Below, one piece after another: positions 38,307-47,894 of a stretch of DNA of 64,000 nucleotides. The notes beneath the pieces were generated by a model, which was not told the DNA's origin, made no database searches, and worked only from the letters and a program-made list of their open reading frames with translations. Each line of letters starts with the position of its first letter. Within the stretch, counting starts at the first letter, position 1. Origin of the DNA: Bacteroidales bacterium H5 (lineage in GTDB: Bacteria; Bacteroidota; Bacteroidia; Bacteroidales; Muribaculaceae); the NCBI GenBank assembly GCA_001701225.1, contig DAAQ01000004.1, forward strand, positions 28,237 to 92,236, written 5' to 3'. The translations under genes were made by a program, and so were the position numbers.

Positions 38307-40721
38307 TTATTTTACTTCGATTTCAGAGGTAGCGGGTCTGACGCCGGGGGCTGTCACGGTGAAGCGGAGCGTGCCGGGGGTCTTGGCGCTGCGGGCTATG
38401 GCGGTGGCGGCGCCGCTGAAGAGGTCCATTTCGGGTTTCTGGAACGGACGGAGCGAGGTGGGGTCGCCGTTGGCGGTGGCCTCGAATGTTCCGGCTCCGT
38501 CGACCTTGAACCTGACGGCACGGGTATCGGTGGGTACTATGTTGCCGTCCTTGTCAGCCACCTGCACGGTGAAATACACAAGGTCGTCGCCATTGGCCTC
38601 GAGGGTGGTGCGGTTAGGGGTCACGATGAGGTGGTGGGGCTTTCCGGCAGTGCGCACCACCTTGGTCTCGGCGGGATTGCCCGAGGCATCGTATGCCACG
38701 ACCTTGAGCTCGCCGGGCTCGTAGACGGTCTCGTTCCACATCAGGCGGTAGCGGTTCTGGACGGTAGAGTCGTTCTTCTCGCGCACGCCCTGCGACTTGC
38801 CGTTAATGAAGAGCTCGGCCTTGGGATAGGAGGTGTAGACGAATACGGGGGTCACCTCACCCTCGCGCCCTTTCCAGTTCCAGTGGGGAAGCACATGGAG
38901 CGTGGGGGTCTCCTTGTTCCAGCGCGAGCGGTAGAGATAGTAGCGGTCTTTGGGGAGCGAGGCGAGGTCGATGATGCCGAAGACCGAACTGTGGCTGGGC
39001 CATGCGTCGGTGTCGTAGGGCGAGGGCTCGCCGAGATAGTCGAACCCGGTCCATACGAACTGGCCGATGACCCAGGGGTTGTCGTCGTCGCGGGCAAAGT
39101 CGAGGTCGGGGGTGTTGCTCCACGAGCATGACTCGTTGTCATACGAGTTGCTCTGATGGTCGGGGTGCATCACCACATTGTGGTCCTTGAACTCGACGGG
39201 GAAATGATAGACTCCGCGCGAGCTGACGGTGGATGCGGTCTCCGAACCGAGGATGAGCTTCTGCGGAAGCTTGGCGTAGGCGTCGTCGTAATACTGGGGC
39301 TTGTAGTTGAAGCCGGGGATGTCGAGGGCGGCGGCGAAGCCGTTGTCAAGCACGGCGCGTATCTGGTCCATGCCGTTGGTGCAGGGGCGTGTGGGATCGA
39401 GGTCGTGGATGAGGTCCTGGAGCATGACGAGCTCCTGGACGCCGTTGGGGCCCCACTGCGAGGGCACCTCGTTGCCGGTGCTCCACATGACCACGGCGGG
39501 CGAGTTGCGGTAGTGCTCGACCATGTTGGTAACATCCTTAGCGGCCCAGTCCTTGAAGACGGAGCCGTAGCCGTTGGGCGACTTGGGACGGAAACCCCAG
39601 TCGTCGAAAGGCTCGACCATGAGCATCATGCCCATCTCGTCGCACAGCTCGACCAGCTCGGGGGCGGGCATATTGTGGGAGGTGCGGATGGCGTTGACGC
39701 CCATATCCTTGAGGAGCTCTATCTGATGGCGCAAGGCCGAACGGTTGACGGCGGCTCCGAGGGGGCCGAGGTCGTGGTGGTTGCAGACACCCTGGAACTT
39801 GGTGAGCTCGCCGTTGAGGAAGAAGCCCTTCTCGGGGATATATTCGATGGAGCGGATGCCGAAGCGGGTGTCATAGTTGTCGAGCTGTCGGCCGTCGACA
39901 CTCAGTGTGGTACGGGCGGTGTAGAGGGACGGCGACGAGGGGCTCCAGAGCTCGGGGGTGCTGACAAGGAAATTCTGTGCGAACTTCTGGCCGTGGGCAT
40001 GATATATAGAGGTGTCGGTGGCCACGACCTTGCCCTGGGGGTCGAGAATGTCGGTGGTCACGGTGACCTTCTCGCCCTTTGTGGCTCCGTCAATCTTCAT
40101 CTCGAGGCGCACCGAGGCATACTCCTTGCTCACCTTGGGAGTGGTGACGTAGGTGCCCCAGGTGGGGATATGCAGACGCGAGGTGTTGACCACATGGACG
40201 TTGCGGTAGAGGCCCGCGCCGGGATACCAGCGGGAGGCTTTCTCGAAATTCTCGAGGTCTACCTCGAGGAGATTCTCGCCCGGCTTGACGTTATCGCCGA
40301 GATTGACGTAAAACGAGTTGTATCCGTATGGCCAGAAGGCTACCTCCTTGCCGTTGACCTTGACATGGGCGTTGCTCATGGCTCCGTCAAAGACGAGCGT
40401 CACGGCACGTCCGGCGGTGTCGGGCACCTCGAATGTGGTGCGGTACGAGCCCTTGCCGATGAATGGGAGTCCGCCGGTGCGGCCTGTCTTCTCGGTCTTC
40501 TCGGTCTCGCCGTTCTGCTCCACGGCCACGGTCTGGAGGTCGTTGGCGCGGTCAAAGGGGCCATATATGGCCCAGTCGTGGGGCACACGCACGGTCTGCC
40601 ACTTGGTGTCGGCCGTGGGGACCCCTTTGGTGAACTGCCACCCCTCGTTGAGGGTGGTCACGTCGCGCTGGGCCGAGGCCGCGAAGGCCACCACAAGCGC
40701 AAGCCATGTTAATTTCTTCAT
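38307..40721 (-). CDS. GH2 beta-galactosidase-type exo-hydrolase
   Basis: The start is set at ATG 40721, where a signal peptide begins (MKKLTWLALVVAFAASAQ), giving 804 residues. Its domains read: N-terminal sugar-binding (PFIGKGSYRTTFEVP), central Ig-like, and the TIM barrel with the acid/base Glu418 (MWSTGNEVP) and the nucleophile Glu494 (LILGSETAST). The C-terminal part has Ig-like domains. It would remove beta-galactosyl residues in the periplasm. A low-complexity EKTEKTGRTGG insert at about 74-84 is odd. It lies 20 bases downstream of the broken GH53 gene, a classic galactan pair. Confidence 0.9.
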   Translation of the reverse strand: MKKLTWLALVVAFAASAQRDVTTLNEGWQFTKGVPTADTKWQTVRVPHDWAIYGPFDRANDLQTVAVEQNGETEKTEKTGRTGGLPFIGKGSYRTTFEVPDTAGRAVTLVFDGAMSNAHVKVNGKEVAFWPYGYNSFYVNLGDNVKPGENLLEVDLENFEKASRWYPGAGLYRNVHVVNTSRLHIPTWGTYVTTPKVSKEYASVRLEMKIDGATKGEKVTVTTDILDPQGKVVATDTSIYHAHGQKFAQNFLVSTPELWSPSSPSLYTARTTLSVDGRQLDNYDTRFGIRSIEYIPEKGFFLNGELTKFQGVCNHHDLGPLGAAVNRSALRHQIELLKDMGVNAIRTSHNMPAPELVELCDEMGMMLMVEPFDDWGFRPKSPNGYGSVFKDWAAKDVTNMVEHYRNSPAVVMWSTGNEVPSQWGPNGVQELVMLQDLIHDLDPTRPCTNGMDQIRAVLDNGFAAALDIPGFNYKPQYYDDAYAKLPQKLILGSETASTVSSRGVYHFPVEFKDHNVVMHPDHQSNSYDNESCSWSNTPDLDFARDDDNPWVIGQFVWTGFDYLGEPSPYDTDAWPSHSSVFGIIDLASLPKDRYYLYRSRWNKETPTLHVLPHWNWKGREGEVTPVFVYTSYPKAELFINGKSQGVREKNDSTVQNRYRLMWNETVYEPGELKVVAYDASGNPAETKVVRTAGKPHHLIVTPNRTTLEANGDDLVYFTVQVADKDGNIVPTDTRAVRFKVDGAGTFEATANGDPTSLRPFQKPEMDLFSGAATAIARSAKTPGTLRFTVTAPGVRPATSEIEVK

Positions 40722-40741
40722 GTCGTATAAGCTGTTGATTG

Positions 40742-41782
40742 TTATTTCTTGAATGAGTTCATTGCGCCGTTGTGGCGTCCGTTGATAAAGCAACCCTTGT
40801 CATATCCGCCGTTGAATCCGGCAGGCGCCTCGGGCTCCCAATAGAATATGCCGTCCATGTACCCGAGTCCCTCGGTGCGCTGCTTGAGACGGCTTATCAT
40901 GGCGTCGGCGACGGCACCCTGGTCATAGCGCATGCCTATCTCGCAGACCATGACAGGCTTGCCATAGCGCGAATGGAGGGTCTTGATGTTCTCTATCATT
41001 GCGTCGGTGTCCTTCTGCCAGTCGGCAGGTTCGGGATAGAGCGACATGCCTATCATGTCATACTTGCCGCCGTTCTGCTCGAGGATTCCGAAGATATGGT
41101 CATAGCGCCAGAGGTCGTTGCCACGGTCGAGGTGCACTATCACCTTGGCATCGGGAAAGACGCTCTTGACGGCATCATATCCGGCGTTGACAAGGGCGGT
41201 GAAGTCTGCGGGACGGTCGTCACGCCCTATGGGCCAGAGCATCCCCTGGGTGGTCTCGTTGCCGACCTGCACCCACTCGGGGGTGATGCCCTCGGCCTTG
41301 AGGCGTCCGAGCATATCGGTGACATGATCGGTCATTGCCCTCTTCAGACCCTAGACATCGAGGTCTTTCCAGGCCTCGGGGGTGAGCTGATGTCCGGGGT
41401 CGGCCCATGTGTCGGCAAAATGGAAATCTATCATCAGGCGCATCCCGAGCTTATGGGCGCGACGTGCCTTGACCATGACATCCTCGATGCCGTTCCATCC
41501 GTCGGCGGGATTGACCCACACGCGCAGGCGTATCGAGTTGACGCCTACATCATCGCGAAGGAGCTGCATCAGTTCTTTCTCGTTGCCCGAGGCGTCATAG
41601 AACTTATGTCCCTCGCTCTCGAGCTGGGTGAGCCACCCCACATCAGCGCCTCTGGCGAATGTGGTGGCAGGAGGACATGTCTCAGGTTTGGTCTCGGGAG
41701 TATCATCGGTATCAGAGCATCCGGCGATGACCGTAGCCATCGACACAAGCAGAGCCATCAGGCTCAGGGAGATTCTTTTCAT
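40742..41782 (-). pseudogene. GH53 endo-beta-1,4-galactanase with in-frame amber codon
   Basis: Two segments (41,351-41,782, lipoprotein signal with ATVIAGC and N-terminal barrel part; 40,742-41,335, C-terminal part) lie in one frame, separated only by TAG at codon 144 (41,353-41,351). The protein would be about 346 residues. Both catalytic Glu residues, Glu176 (QVGNETTQG) and Glu281 (VMVCEIGMR), lie after the stop. The N-terminal part alone has no active site. GH53 cuts beta-1,4-galactan chains to be finished by the GH2 enzyme next to it. It is either inactivated, misread in sequencing, or suppressed. Confidence 0.85.
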
Positions 41783-41842
41783 GTATTAAGGAAGAATGAT
41801 TATAATTTCTACAGGTTTCTAAATGTCAGGCTTTAGTTTATA

Positions 41843-41874
41843 CAAAGTTACTAAAAAAAAGCCTCTTGCACAAG
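41843..41874 (-). promoter_or_regulatory. Promoter of the GH53-GH2 operon
   Basis: TAACTTTG (minus, 41,850-41,843) is preceded by TTG (41,873-41,871) at a 20-base gap, matching the Bacteroidetes consensus. It lies about 60 bases before the GH53 start. Confidence 0.68.
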
Positions 41875-42060
41875 CCGGACTTAGTGAAAATAATATAAAT
41901 TCAACTGTAGACATAAAAAAATTATCCGTCATCACGACGAATAATCTTCTTACCTTAAATCTAATACCATGAAAAACTGATGCAAAGGTATAGACTTTTT
42001 ATGATATGTCAAATAATTATGCTGAAAAACATAGCTTATTTAACATGGTTTAACTTAAAA

Positions 42061-42831
42061 TCAATGTTTGATGAGTCTGGCGAGGCCATATATATAGCGA
42101 CGGAACCCGGGGCGGTAGGCCAGCACACGGTCGAACCATCCGATGCGGCGTCCGACGACCTTGACGACCATCCCGACAAAAATCATGGCGAAAAGCGTGC
42201 CCGGGCCGATGACATTGGCCATCCAGCGGCCGAAGAAGAGATAGCCGAGCGCCACGGCAATAGCCACAAGGGTGATGTCAACCCATATCTTAGCTTTGGG
42301 AAAAGGTGTGCCCGACGCCTTGCTGATGGCCGCGGGGACACCCTCGCCCGGCATGGTGATAGAGCCGCACCTTATCTCGAACGCGATGCCTATACCGAGC
42401 ACCACGCATCCGGCCACCTGGGCCACAATCTGTCCCGGCAGCGCGGAGGGGGTCAATGGCGCCGTAAGATACATATTGAGATCGAGGAGCCACCCGAACA
42501 CGGTGCCGATGATGAGCTGGAAGAGCTGCACGCGCTCGAAACGGCGGCGCAGTATCAGTATCTGCACACCGACAAGGATTATGTTCATGATATTGGTGTA
42601 GTCTCCGATGGTCAGCGCGGGGGCCATACCCTCGCCTCCGGCAAGCATCATCACCATGGGGATGGACGAGATGACGCTGCTGCCGAGACTCGACCGTATG
42701 GCCAGCGCCACCCCGAAGGTCATCACGAACAATGACAGCAGCAATAGCACATGCTGCCATACAAACGGAATCACACGTATGCGGAGAGAGTTTCCTGAGA
42801 GAGATTTTTCTGATATTTCTGTGCTGTTCAT
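42061..42831 (-). CDS. YczE/YitT-type membrane protein
   Basis: This 256-residue integral membrane protein has about five to six TM segments (LLLLSLFVMTFGVALAIRSS, IVAQVAGCVVLGIGIAFEIR, IWVDITLVAIAVALGYLFFG) and the polar motif GSITMPGEGVPAAI. These features match the YczE/YyaS/YitT family of uncharacterised transporters or permeases. It stands alone between the galactan locus and the Bro-N gene. The substrate is unknown. Confidence 0.72.
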   Translation of the reverse strand: MNSTEISEKSLSGNSLRIRVIPFVWQHVLLLLSLFVMTFGVALAIRSSLGSSVISSIPMVMMLAGGEGMAPALTIGDYTNIMNIILVGVQILILRRRFERVQLFQLIIGTVFGWLLDLNMYLTAPLTPSALPGQIVAQVAGCVVLGIGIAFEIRCGSITMPGEGVPAAISKASGTPFPKAKIWVDITLVAIAVALGYLFFGRWMANVIGPGTLFAMIFVGMVVKVVGRRIGWFDRVLAYRPGFRRYIYGLARLIKH

Positions 42832-42899
42832 CTACGGTTTTGAAAATTACCTACAATCAGACAGGCATCCGGAAGGACGCCTGTCTGCAATACTTTAAA

Positions 42900-43760
42900 T
42901 CATTTGTCCGGTTCATCCATCCCGTCAGGCAGAGAAGAGTCGGCATCAGAAGGTGCAAGATAATCACTTGCGCGAGCCGAAGATATGACAGTGTGCCCGA
43001 GTTTCGACTCCAGTTCATTCCTTGCCGCCTTGGCCACCTTGCCTCCACCCTTGGCGATAGCCGCGTGATGTCCGATTGTAGTCGGATTCTGCTGTCTGGA
43101 TATTTCCGTGGCAGAAGCCTCTGCCAACATATTGAGCGCAAGCTCGATATTTGTCATGTTATCCCGCAGACTCTCCTTGTGCAACCCTTTGAATCCCTTG
43201 TACTCACGCGTAGACATCCCGCTCCATTCTCTTGTGACGATGTCTGTCAATGTAGCATATTGCGCATCTTTAACACCGCCACGCTTCCACTCGTCTGTCA
43301 ACAGTTTCCTTACCTCTATTGTCCGCATCCGCTGGTTTATCCAACCTTCGGAATAGCCGAGCCGACGGTAATCGGCGACAGCCTGTTCTATCGAGAGTTC
43401 CGGGTCTTGCATCTGGTCAAGACGGTTTGAGGCGACCACAGCCATCCACTGCTTGAAAGGCTCCGCTTTTGGAGAGGGGATAGTCTGTATGAGCCGGAAA
43501 AGCTGCTGCTGGTCAGCAACATCCGTAAAGCGCATCTTCCCATCGGCTGCGACCAGCTTCAAACGGTTACAGTTCGTAACCGTTTCATTGCCCTCTTTCT
43601 TAAGCCTGCTTTTCAATACTTTCCAATAATTGGCGGGATTATCACTCCCGGTAAGGGCTCCGACAACATCCACGATGCTGAAATACCATTTTTCGGCATC
43701 TGCATCCCATGCCATACGGATTCTGTAATCATTGAAAAGTTCTATCTGATTGTGTGCCAT
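42900..43760 (-). CDS. Bro-N / DinD-like protein
   Basis: This 286-residue protein contains a Bro-N-type N-terminal domain (WYFSIVDVVGALTGSDNPAN, WKVLKSRLKKEGNETVTNCN, LKLVAADGKMRFTDVAD). It continues with the DinD-like part (PSPKAEPFKQWMAVVASNRL, YSEGWINQRMRTIEVRKLLT, DEWKRGGVKDAQYATLTDIV). DinD proteins are DNA-damage induced and modulate RecA in E. coli, while other Bro-N proteins are phage antirepressors. Here it is a standalone chromosomal gene; it could be a remnant of a mobile element. Confidence 0.82.
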   Translation of the reverse strand: MAHNQIELFNDYRIRMAWDADAEKWYFSIVDVVGALTGSDNPANYWKVLKSRLKKEGNETVTNCNRLKLVAADGKMRFTDVADQQQLFRLIQTIPSPKAEPFKQWMAVVASNRLDQMQDPELSIEQAVADYRRLGYSEGWINQRMRTIEVRKLLTDEWKRGGVKDAQYATLTDIVTREWSGMSTREYKGFKGLHKESLRDNMTNIELALNMLAEASATEISRQQNPTTIGHHAAIAKGGGKVAKAARNELESKLGHTVISSARASDYLAPSDADSSLPDGMDEPDK

Positions 43761-43788
43761 ATACGGATATATCGGTAAGGTAAGATTA

Positions 43789-43838
43789 AAGGTCGGACTG
43801 ATGGAGGTCTTCTACGAAGCCAACCACCGTCCGACCTT
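43789..43838 (-). terminator. Terminator downstream of guaA
   Basis: AAGGTCGGAC (43789-43798) pairs with GTCCGACCTT (43829-43838); the leftward strand then reads TTTAATCTTACC. It lies just after the guaA stop. Confidence 0.65.
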
Positions 43839-43850
43839 AAGAATGACTGG

Positions 43851-45374
43851 TTACTCCCACTCGATGGTTGCCGGTGGCTTGGAGGAGATGTCATAGCAGA
43901 CGCGGTTGACGCCACGAACCTTGTTTATGATGTCGTTGCTGACTTTGGCCAGGAACTCGTAGGGCAGATGAGCCCAGTCTGCGGTCATGGCATCGGTCGA
44001 GGTGACGGCACGGAGTGCAACGGCACGCTCGTATGTGCGCTCGTCGCCCATCACGCCCACGCTCTGCACGGGCAGCAGGATTGCACCGGCCTGCCAAACC
44101 TTGTCATAGAGGCCGCTGTCACGCAGACCCTGGATGAAGATATGGTCGGCCTCCTGGAGGATACGTACCTTCTCGGGAGTGATGTCGCCGAGGATGCGCA
44201 CGGCAAGTCCGGGACCGGGGAACGGGTGACGTTTGATGAGGTGTTCGGGCATGCCGAGCTGACGGCCTACGGCGCGAACCTCGTCCTTGAAGAGCAGACG
44301 CAGGGGCTCGCACAGCTTGAGGTTCATCTTCTCGGGGAGTCCGCCCACGTTGTGATGGCTCTTGATGGTGGTGCCGGTTATCGAGAGGCTCTCGATGCAG
44401 TCGGGGTAGATGGTGCCCTGGGCGAGCCACTTGACATCCTTGATCTTGTGGGCCTCCTCGTCGAAGACGTCGATGAAGCCCTTGCCGATAATCTTGCGCT
44501 TGCGCTCGGGGTCGGTGACACCGGCAAGCTCTCCGAAGAACTTGGCCGAGGCATCGACGCCGACCACGTTAAGGCCGAGGCACTCATAATCGTGGAGCAC
44601 ATTCTTGAACTCGTCCTTGCGCAGCATACCGTGGTCTACGAATATACAGGTGAGGTTGCTGCCGATGGCACGGTTGAGGAGCACGGCGGCAACCGATGAG
44701 TCGACACCGCCACTGAGGCCGAGAACCACCTTATCGTCGCCAAGCTGCTCGCGCAGAGACTTGACGGTCGACTCGATGAACGACTCGGCTGTCCAGTCGA
44801 GCTTGCCACCGCAGATGTCGGCGACAAAATTGCGCAGTATCTGCATACCGCACTCCGAGTGATAGACCTCGGGGTGGAACTGTACGCCCCATGTCTGCTC
44901 GCCACCCACACGATAGGCCGCGATGGCAACCTTGTCGGTCGAGGCGATGACGCCGAACGAATCGGGTATGGAGGTGATGGTGTCGCCGTGGCTCATCCAC
45001 ACCTGCGCACCAGGCTCTATTCCCTTCATCAGCGGATCGGAGGCATCGACACTCATCAGATGGGCACGCCCGTACTCGCGCGAGGGCGCGGGCTCGACTG
45101 TACCGCCCGAGGTGTAGGCGATGAACTGGGCGCCATAGCAGATGCCGAGCACGGGGAGATGCCCGCGCAGACGGTCGAGTTCGGTACGGAACGCCTTCTC
45201 GTCATAGACCGAGAACGGAGAACCCGAGAGAATGACACCTATCACTGACGTATCGCCATAGGGGAACTTGTTGTAGGGAACAATTTCGCAATACTCGCCC
45301 AGCTCGCGCACGCGCCGCCCGATGAGCTGGGTGGTCTGCGAACCGAAATCGAGAATGATTATTTTTTCCTGCAT
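43851..45374 (-). CDS. guaA: GMP synthase (glutamine-hydrolysing)
   Basis: This 507-residue enzyme converts XMP, ATP and glutamine to GMP. The N-terminal glutamine amidotransferase has Cys79 in LGICYGAQF and QFHPEVYHSECG. The ATP-pyrophosphatase has the PP-loop GLSGGVDSSVAAVLL. The C-terminal dimerisation domain ends VCYDISSKPPATIEWE, as is usual. The promoter (TAATTTTG, 45,407-45,400 minus) faces that of the KdsC-like gene. No irregularity is visible. Confidence 0.97.
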   Translation of the reverse strand: MQEKIIILDFGSQTTQLIGRRVRELGEYCEIVPYNKFPYGDTSVIGVILSGSPFSVYDEKAFRTELDRLRGHLPVLGICYGAQFIAYTSGGTVEPAPSREYGRAHLMSVDASDPLMKGIEPGAQVWMSHGDTITSIPDSFGVIASTDKVAIAAYRVGGEQTWGVQFHPEVYHSECGMQILRNFVADICGGKLDWTAESFIESTVKSLREQLGDDKVVLGLSGGVDSSVAAVLLNRAIGSNLTCIFVDHGMLRKDEFKNVLHDYECLGLNVVGVDASAKFFGELAGVTDPERKRKIIGKGFIDVFDEEAHKIKDVKWLAQGTIYPDCIESLSITGTTIKSHHNVGGLPEKMNLKLCEPLRLLFKDEVRAVGRQLGMPEHLIKRHPFPGPGLAVRILGDITPEKVRILQEADHIFIQGLRDSGLYDKVWQAGAILLPVQSVGVMGDERTYERAVALRAVTSTDAMTADWAHLPYEFLAKVSNDIINKVRGVNRVCYDISSKPPATIEWE

Positions 45375-45399
45375 ATATATAATGTTGGTGTTCTGACTG

Positions 45400-45438
45400 C
45401 AAAATTACTCATTTTCCGCCAAAAAATTCGTAACTTTG
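45400..45438. promoter_or_regulatory. Divergent promoters of guaA and the KdsC-like gene
   Basis: Minus-strand TAATTTTG (45,407-45,400) serves guaA and plus-strand TAACTTTG (45,431-45,438) serves the KdsC-like gene. Both match the -7 consensus and are 23 bases apart. Confidence 0.65.
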
Positions 45439-45464
45439 CATCTCAAAATTCAAGGAACCAACGC

Positions 45465-45941
45465 ATGAACCAGAAAATAAAGTTATTCCTCACCGATGTC
45501 GACGGGACGCTGACTGACGGAGGCATGTATTATTCGGCGGCGGGCGACGTGATGAAGAAGTTCAACACCCGCGACGGGATGGGACTGCAGCTCATGCAAC
45601 GCGCCGGGGTCAAGGCCGGAATCGTGACAAGCGAGACCACCGACATCGTGACCGCCCGCGCCCGCAAGTTAGGGCTGGACTATCTGGTGCAGGGCAAGCG
45701 CGACGGGGGCAAGCTGGCGGCAGCCGAGGCGATTTGCGCCGAACTGGGGATAACCCTGGCCGAGACCGCCTATATCGGCGACGACGTGAACTGCGCCGAC
45801 CTGCTGCACGCCGTGGGCACCGCGGCATGCCCCGCCGACGCCATGCCCCAGGTCAAGGCTATCCCCGGCATCAGGGTGATGACCCTGAAGGGGGGCGAAG
45901 GGTGCGTGCGCGAGTTCATAAACCAGATTCTCGAAGAATGA
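45465..45941 (+). CDS. KdsC-like HAD phosphatase
   Basis: This 158-residue HAD protein has motif I DVDGTLTDGG, motif II IVTSETTDIV and motif III YIGDDVNCADLL, matching KDO-8-phosphate phosphatases (KdsC) and the closely related 9-phosphate phosphatases of sialic acid or KDN synthesis. KdsC makes KDO for lipopolysaccharide. The choice between these cannot be made by eye. The stop overlaps the next start by four bases (ATGA). Confidence 0.85.
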   Translation: MNQKIKLFLTDVDGTLTDGGMYYSAAGDVMKKFNTRDGMGLQLMQRAGVKAGIVTSETTDIVTARARKLGLDYLVQGKRDGGKLAAAEAICAELGITLAETAYIGDDVNCADLLHAVGTAACPADAMPQVKAIPGIRVMTLKGGEGCVREFINQILEE

Positions 45942-46624
45942 AAGATGTAAAGATTTCAGTGACTTTCCTGCTGCTGACGGTGACATTCTGCGTATGTCTC
46001 ATCGTCAGCAACCTCATGGAGATAAAGACAGTCGACCTCGGGCCTCTCACAATCACGGCCGGAGTGATTGTATTCCCGCTCTCATACATACTCAACGACT
46101 GCATCGTCGAGGTCTACGGATTCTCGAAGGCACGTCTGGTGATATGGCTCGGATTCGGCATGAACCTGCTCGTGTCGCTGCTGCTGCAGCTCGGGATATG
46201 GCTCCCGGGCGCACCGTCGTGGCACGGACAGGAAGCCATGGAACTGGTGTTCGGAGCCGTGCCGAGGATATTCGCCGCAAGTTTCGCGGCATTCCTTTGC
46301 GGGTCGATGGTCAACGCCTATGTCATGTCGAGGATGAAGCTGTCCTCAGAGCCCGGCAAGGGCTTCTCGCTGCGTGCCATCATCTCGTCGCTGTGGGGCG
46401 AGGGTGTCGACTCGGTGATATTCTTCCCGCTCGCCTTCGGTGGGATACTCACATGGGCCGAGATAGGAGCGCTGATACTGACCCAGACAGTACTCAAGAC
46501 CCTCTACGAGATACTGATACTCCCCGTGACGATGCGCGTGGTGAAGCGGCTGCGGGCCATCGAGGGTGGCGACAGCCGCGAGAAACCCAAATCATATAAA
46601 TGGTGGAGGATAAATGAAATCTGA
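45938..46624 (+). CDS. Queuosine precursor transporter (YhhQ/VUT family)
   Basis: The start is ATG 45938, coupled to the KdsC-like stop; a longer frame upstream overlaps that gene and is rejected. The 228-residue membrane protein has about six TMs, with LSYILNDCIVEVYGFSKARL and SLWGEGVDSVIFFPLAFGG matching the YhhQ/QPTR family that imports preQ0/preQ1 for queuosine. A short basic C-terminal tail follows. The next gene starts 11 bases before its stop. Confidence 0.85.
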   Translation: MKDVKISVTFLLLTVTFCVCLIVSNLMEIKTVDLGPLTITAGVIVFPLSYILNDCIVEVYGFSKARLVIWLGFGMNLLVSLLLQLGIWLPGAPSWHGQEAMELVFGAVPRIFAASFAAFLCGSMVNAYVMSRMKLSSEPGKGFSLRAIISSLWGEGVDSVIFFPLAFGGILTWAEIGALILTQTVLKTLYEILILPVTMRVVKRLRAIEGGDSREKPKSYKWWRINEI

Positions 46625-47384
46625 CGCCGACATATCCCGTTTTGCCGACGGTGTGACCTGGGTGTGGCTTGATCTCGACGACACGCTCATAGACTTCCGC
46701 ACCAACTCGCGTGCCGCCCTGCGTCTGCTCTATGAGGCCGAAGGGCTCGACCGCTTCTGGTCAATTCCCGAGACATGGATCGCGGCATACGAGGCCCACA
46801 ACCACCTGCTGTGGGACCGCTACTCGCGCGCTGAGATAACACAGGATTTCCTGCGCGTCAACCGTTTCGCGGGGCCGATAGCACACGCCTGGACCGGCAA
46901 CCTCGCCGAGCTCGAGGCATTTGCCCGGCACCTCGACCCGATATATCTCGACCTTCTTGCCCGGCAGAAGAACCTCGTGGACGGCGCCATGGAACTGCTC
47001 GACACCCTGCATGAACGAGGCTACCGCACCGGCATACTCTCGAACGGATTCACCGACGTGCAGCACCGCAAACTCGCCGTGACGGGGATAGGGCCTAAAA
47101 TAGACATGGTGGTACTGAGCGACGACATCGGCGTCAACAAACCCGACACGCGCCTCTATCACCACGCCATGCAACGCGCCGGAGAGCCCGACCCGCAGCG
47201 CCACCTGATGATTGGCGACAACCCGTCGACCGACATCGCGGGCGCCCTGGCTGCCGGGTGGCGCGCCATCCTCCTCGACCCTGCCGAGCCCGGCGCCATC
47301 AGGCCGGGAGACACCTCCAAAGAGCTTGTGACACCCTCGCTGAGAGGGCTCGCGGAGGTGCTCAGAGGGGCTATTGAGGCTTAA
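46614..47384 (+). CDS. HAD-family nucleotidase (YjjG-like)
   Basis: This 256-residue protein has HAD motif I WLDLDDTLIDF, motif II GILSNGFTDVQ, the Lys in IGVNKPDTRLY, and motif III HLMIGDNPSTDIAGALAAGW, with an alpha-helical cap. This matches YjjG pyrimidine 5'-nucleotidases, house-cleaning enzymes that act on non-canonical nucleotides. The start overlaps the transporter by 11 bases, showing one operon KdsC-like, YhhQ-like, YjjG-like. Confidence 0.82.
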   Translation: MKSDADISRFADGVTWVWLDLDDTLIDFRTNSRAALRLLYEAEGLDRFWSIPETWIAAYEAHNHLLWDRYSRAEITQDFLRVNRFAGPIAHAWTGNLAELEAFARHLDPIYLDLLARQKNLVDGAMELLDTLHERGYRTGILSNGFTDVQHRKLAVTGIGPKIDMVVLSDDIGVNKPDTRLYHHAMQRAGEPDPQRHLMIGDNPSTDIAGALAAGWRAILLDPAEPGAIRPGDTSKELVTPSLRGLAEVLRGAIEA

Positions 47385-47526
47385 AATGGTGAAAAAGTGA
47401 ACCTTACGATAATTTTTCCATAAAAATTCATTGTCAATTCAAAAAATATTCCGATATTTGCACCTCGAAATCGTGACCCCCGGGTCGCGGCATCATAATA
47501 TCAAATCATTAATTTCATAAAACGAA

Positions 47527-47817
47527 ATGACTAAAGCCGACATCGTAAACGAGATTTCCAAGTCGACCGGCATCGACAAAGCCAACGTCCTCGACACCGT
47601 CGAGAAGTTCATGGAGATAGTCAAGGACTCACTTGCACATGGCGAAAACGTCTACCTCCGCGGATTTGGCAGCTTCATCATCAAGGTGCGCTCCGAGAAG
47701 ACCGCCCGCAACATTTCCAAGAACACCACCATCATCATCCCCGAGCACCGCATCCCCGCGTTCAAGCCCGCCAAGGTGTTCATGGAGGAGGTAAAGAACG
47801 CCGACATCGCCGAGTAA
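47527..47817 (+). CDS. HU/IHF-family DNA-binding protein
   Basis: This 96-residue protein begins MTKADIVNEISKSTGIDKAN and has the HU dimer and arm motif LRGFGSFIIKVRSEKTARNI with the intercalation Pro in EHRIPAFKPAKVF. It binds and bends DNA and shapes the nucleoid. A promoter (TTG, 19 bases, GATATTTG) is 50-90 bases upstream. It lies alone and precedes the small COX24-type gene by 77 bases. Confidence 0.94.
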   Translation: MTKADIVNEISKSTGIDKANVLDTVEKFMEIVKDSLAHGENVYLRGFGSFIIKVRSEKTARNISKNTTIIIPEHRIPAFKPAKVFMEEVKNADIAE

Positions 47818-47894
47818 ACCCCGGATACGCGTCAAAACCCATCCACCACGACAAGACAATCAACAACATCGTTAACACATAATATAAATCTGCT

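Noticed and set aside
39156..40712. 518-residue rightward ORF opposite the GH2 gene
   Set aside because: Gly/Val/Asp-rich shadow typical of GC-biased antisense frames; GH2 catalytic motifs lie on the other strand.
41980..42735. 251-residue rightward ORF opposite the YczE/YitT-type gene
   Set aside because: His/Asp/Glu/Arg-rich antisense shadow; the leftward frame has clear TM segments.
45734..46624. Longer form of the YhhQ-like transporter
   Set aside because: The extension is read out of frame over the KdsC-like gene; ATG 45938 overlaps that gene's stop in the usual coupled way.
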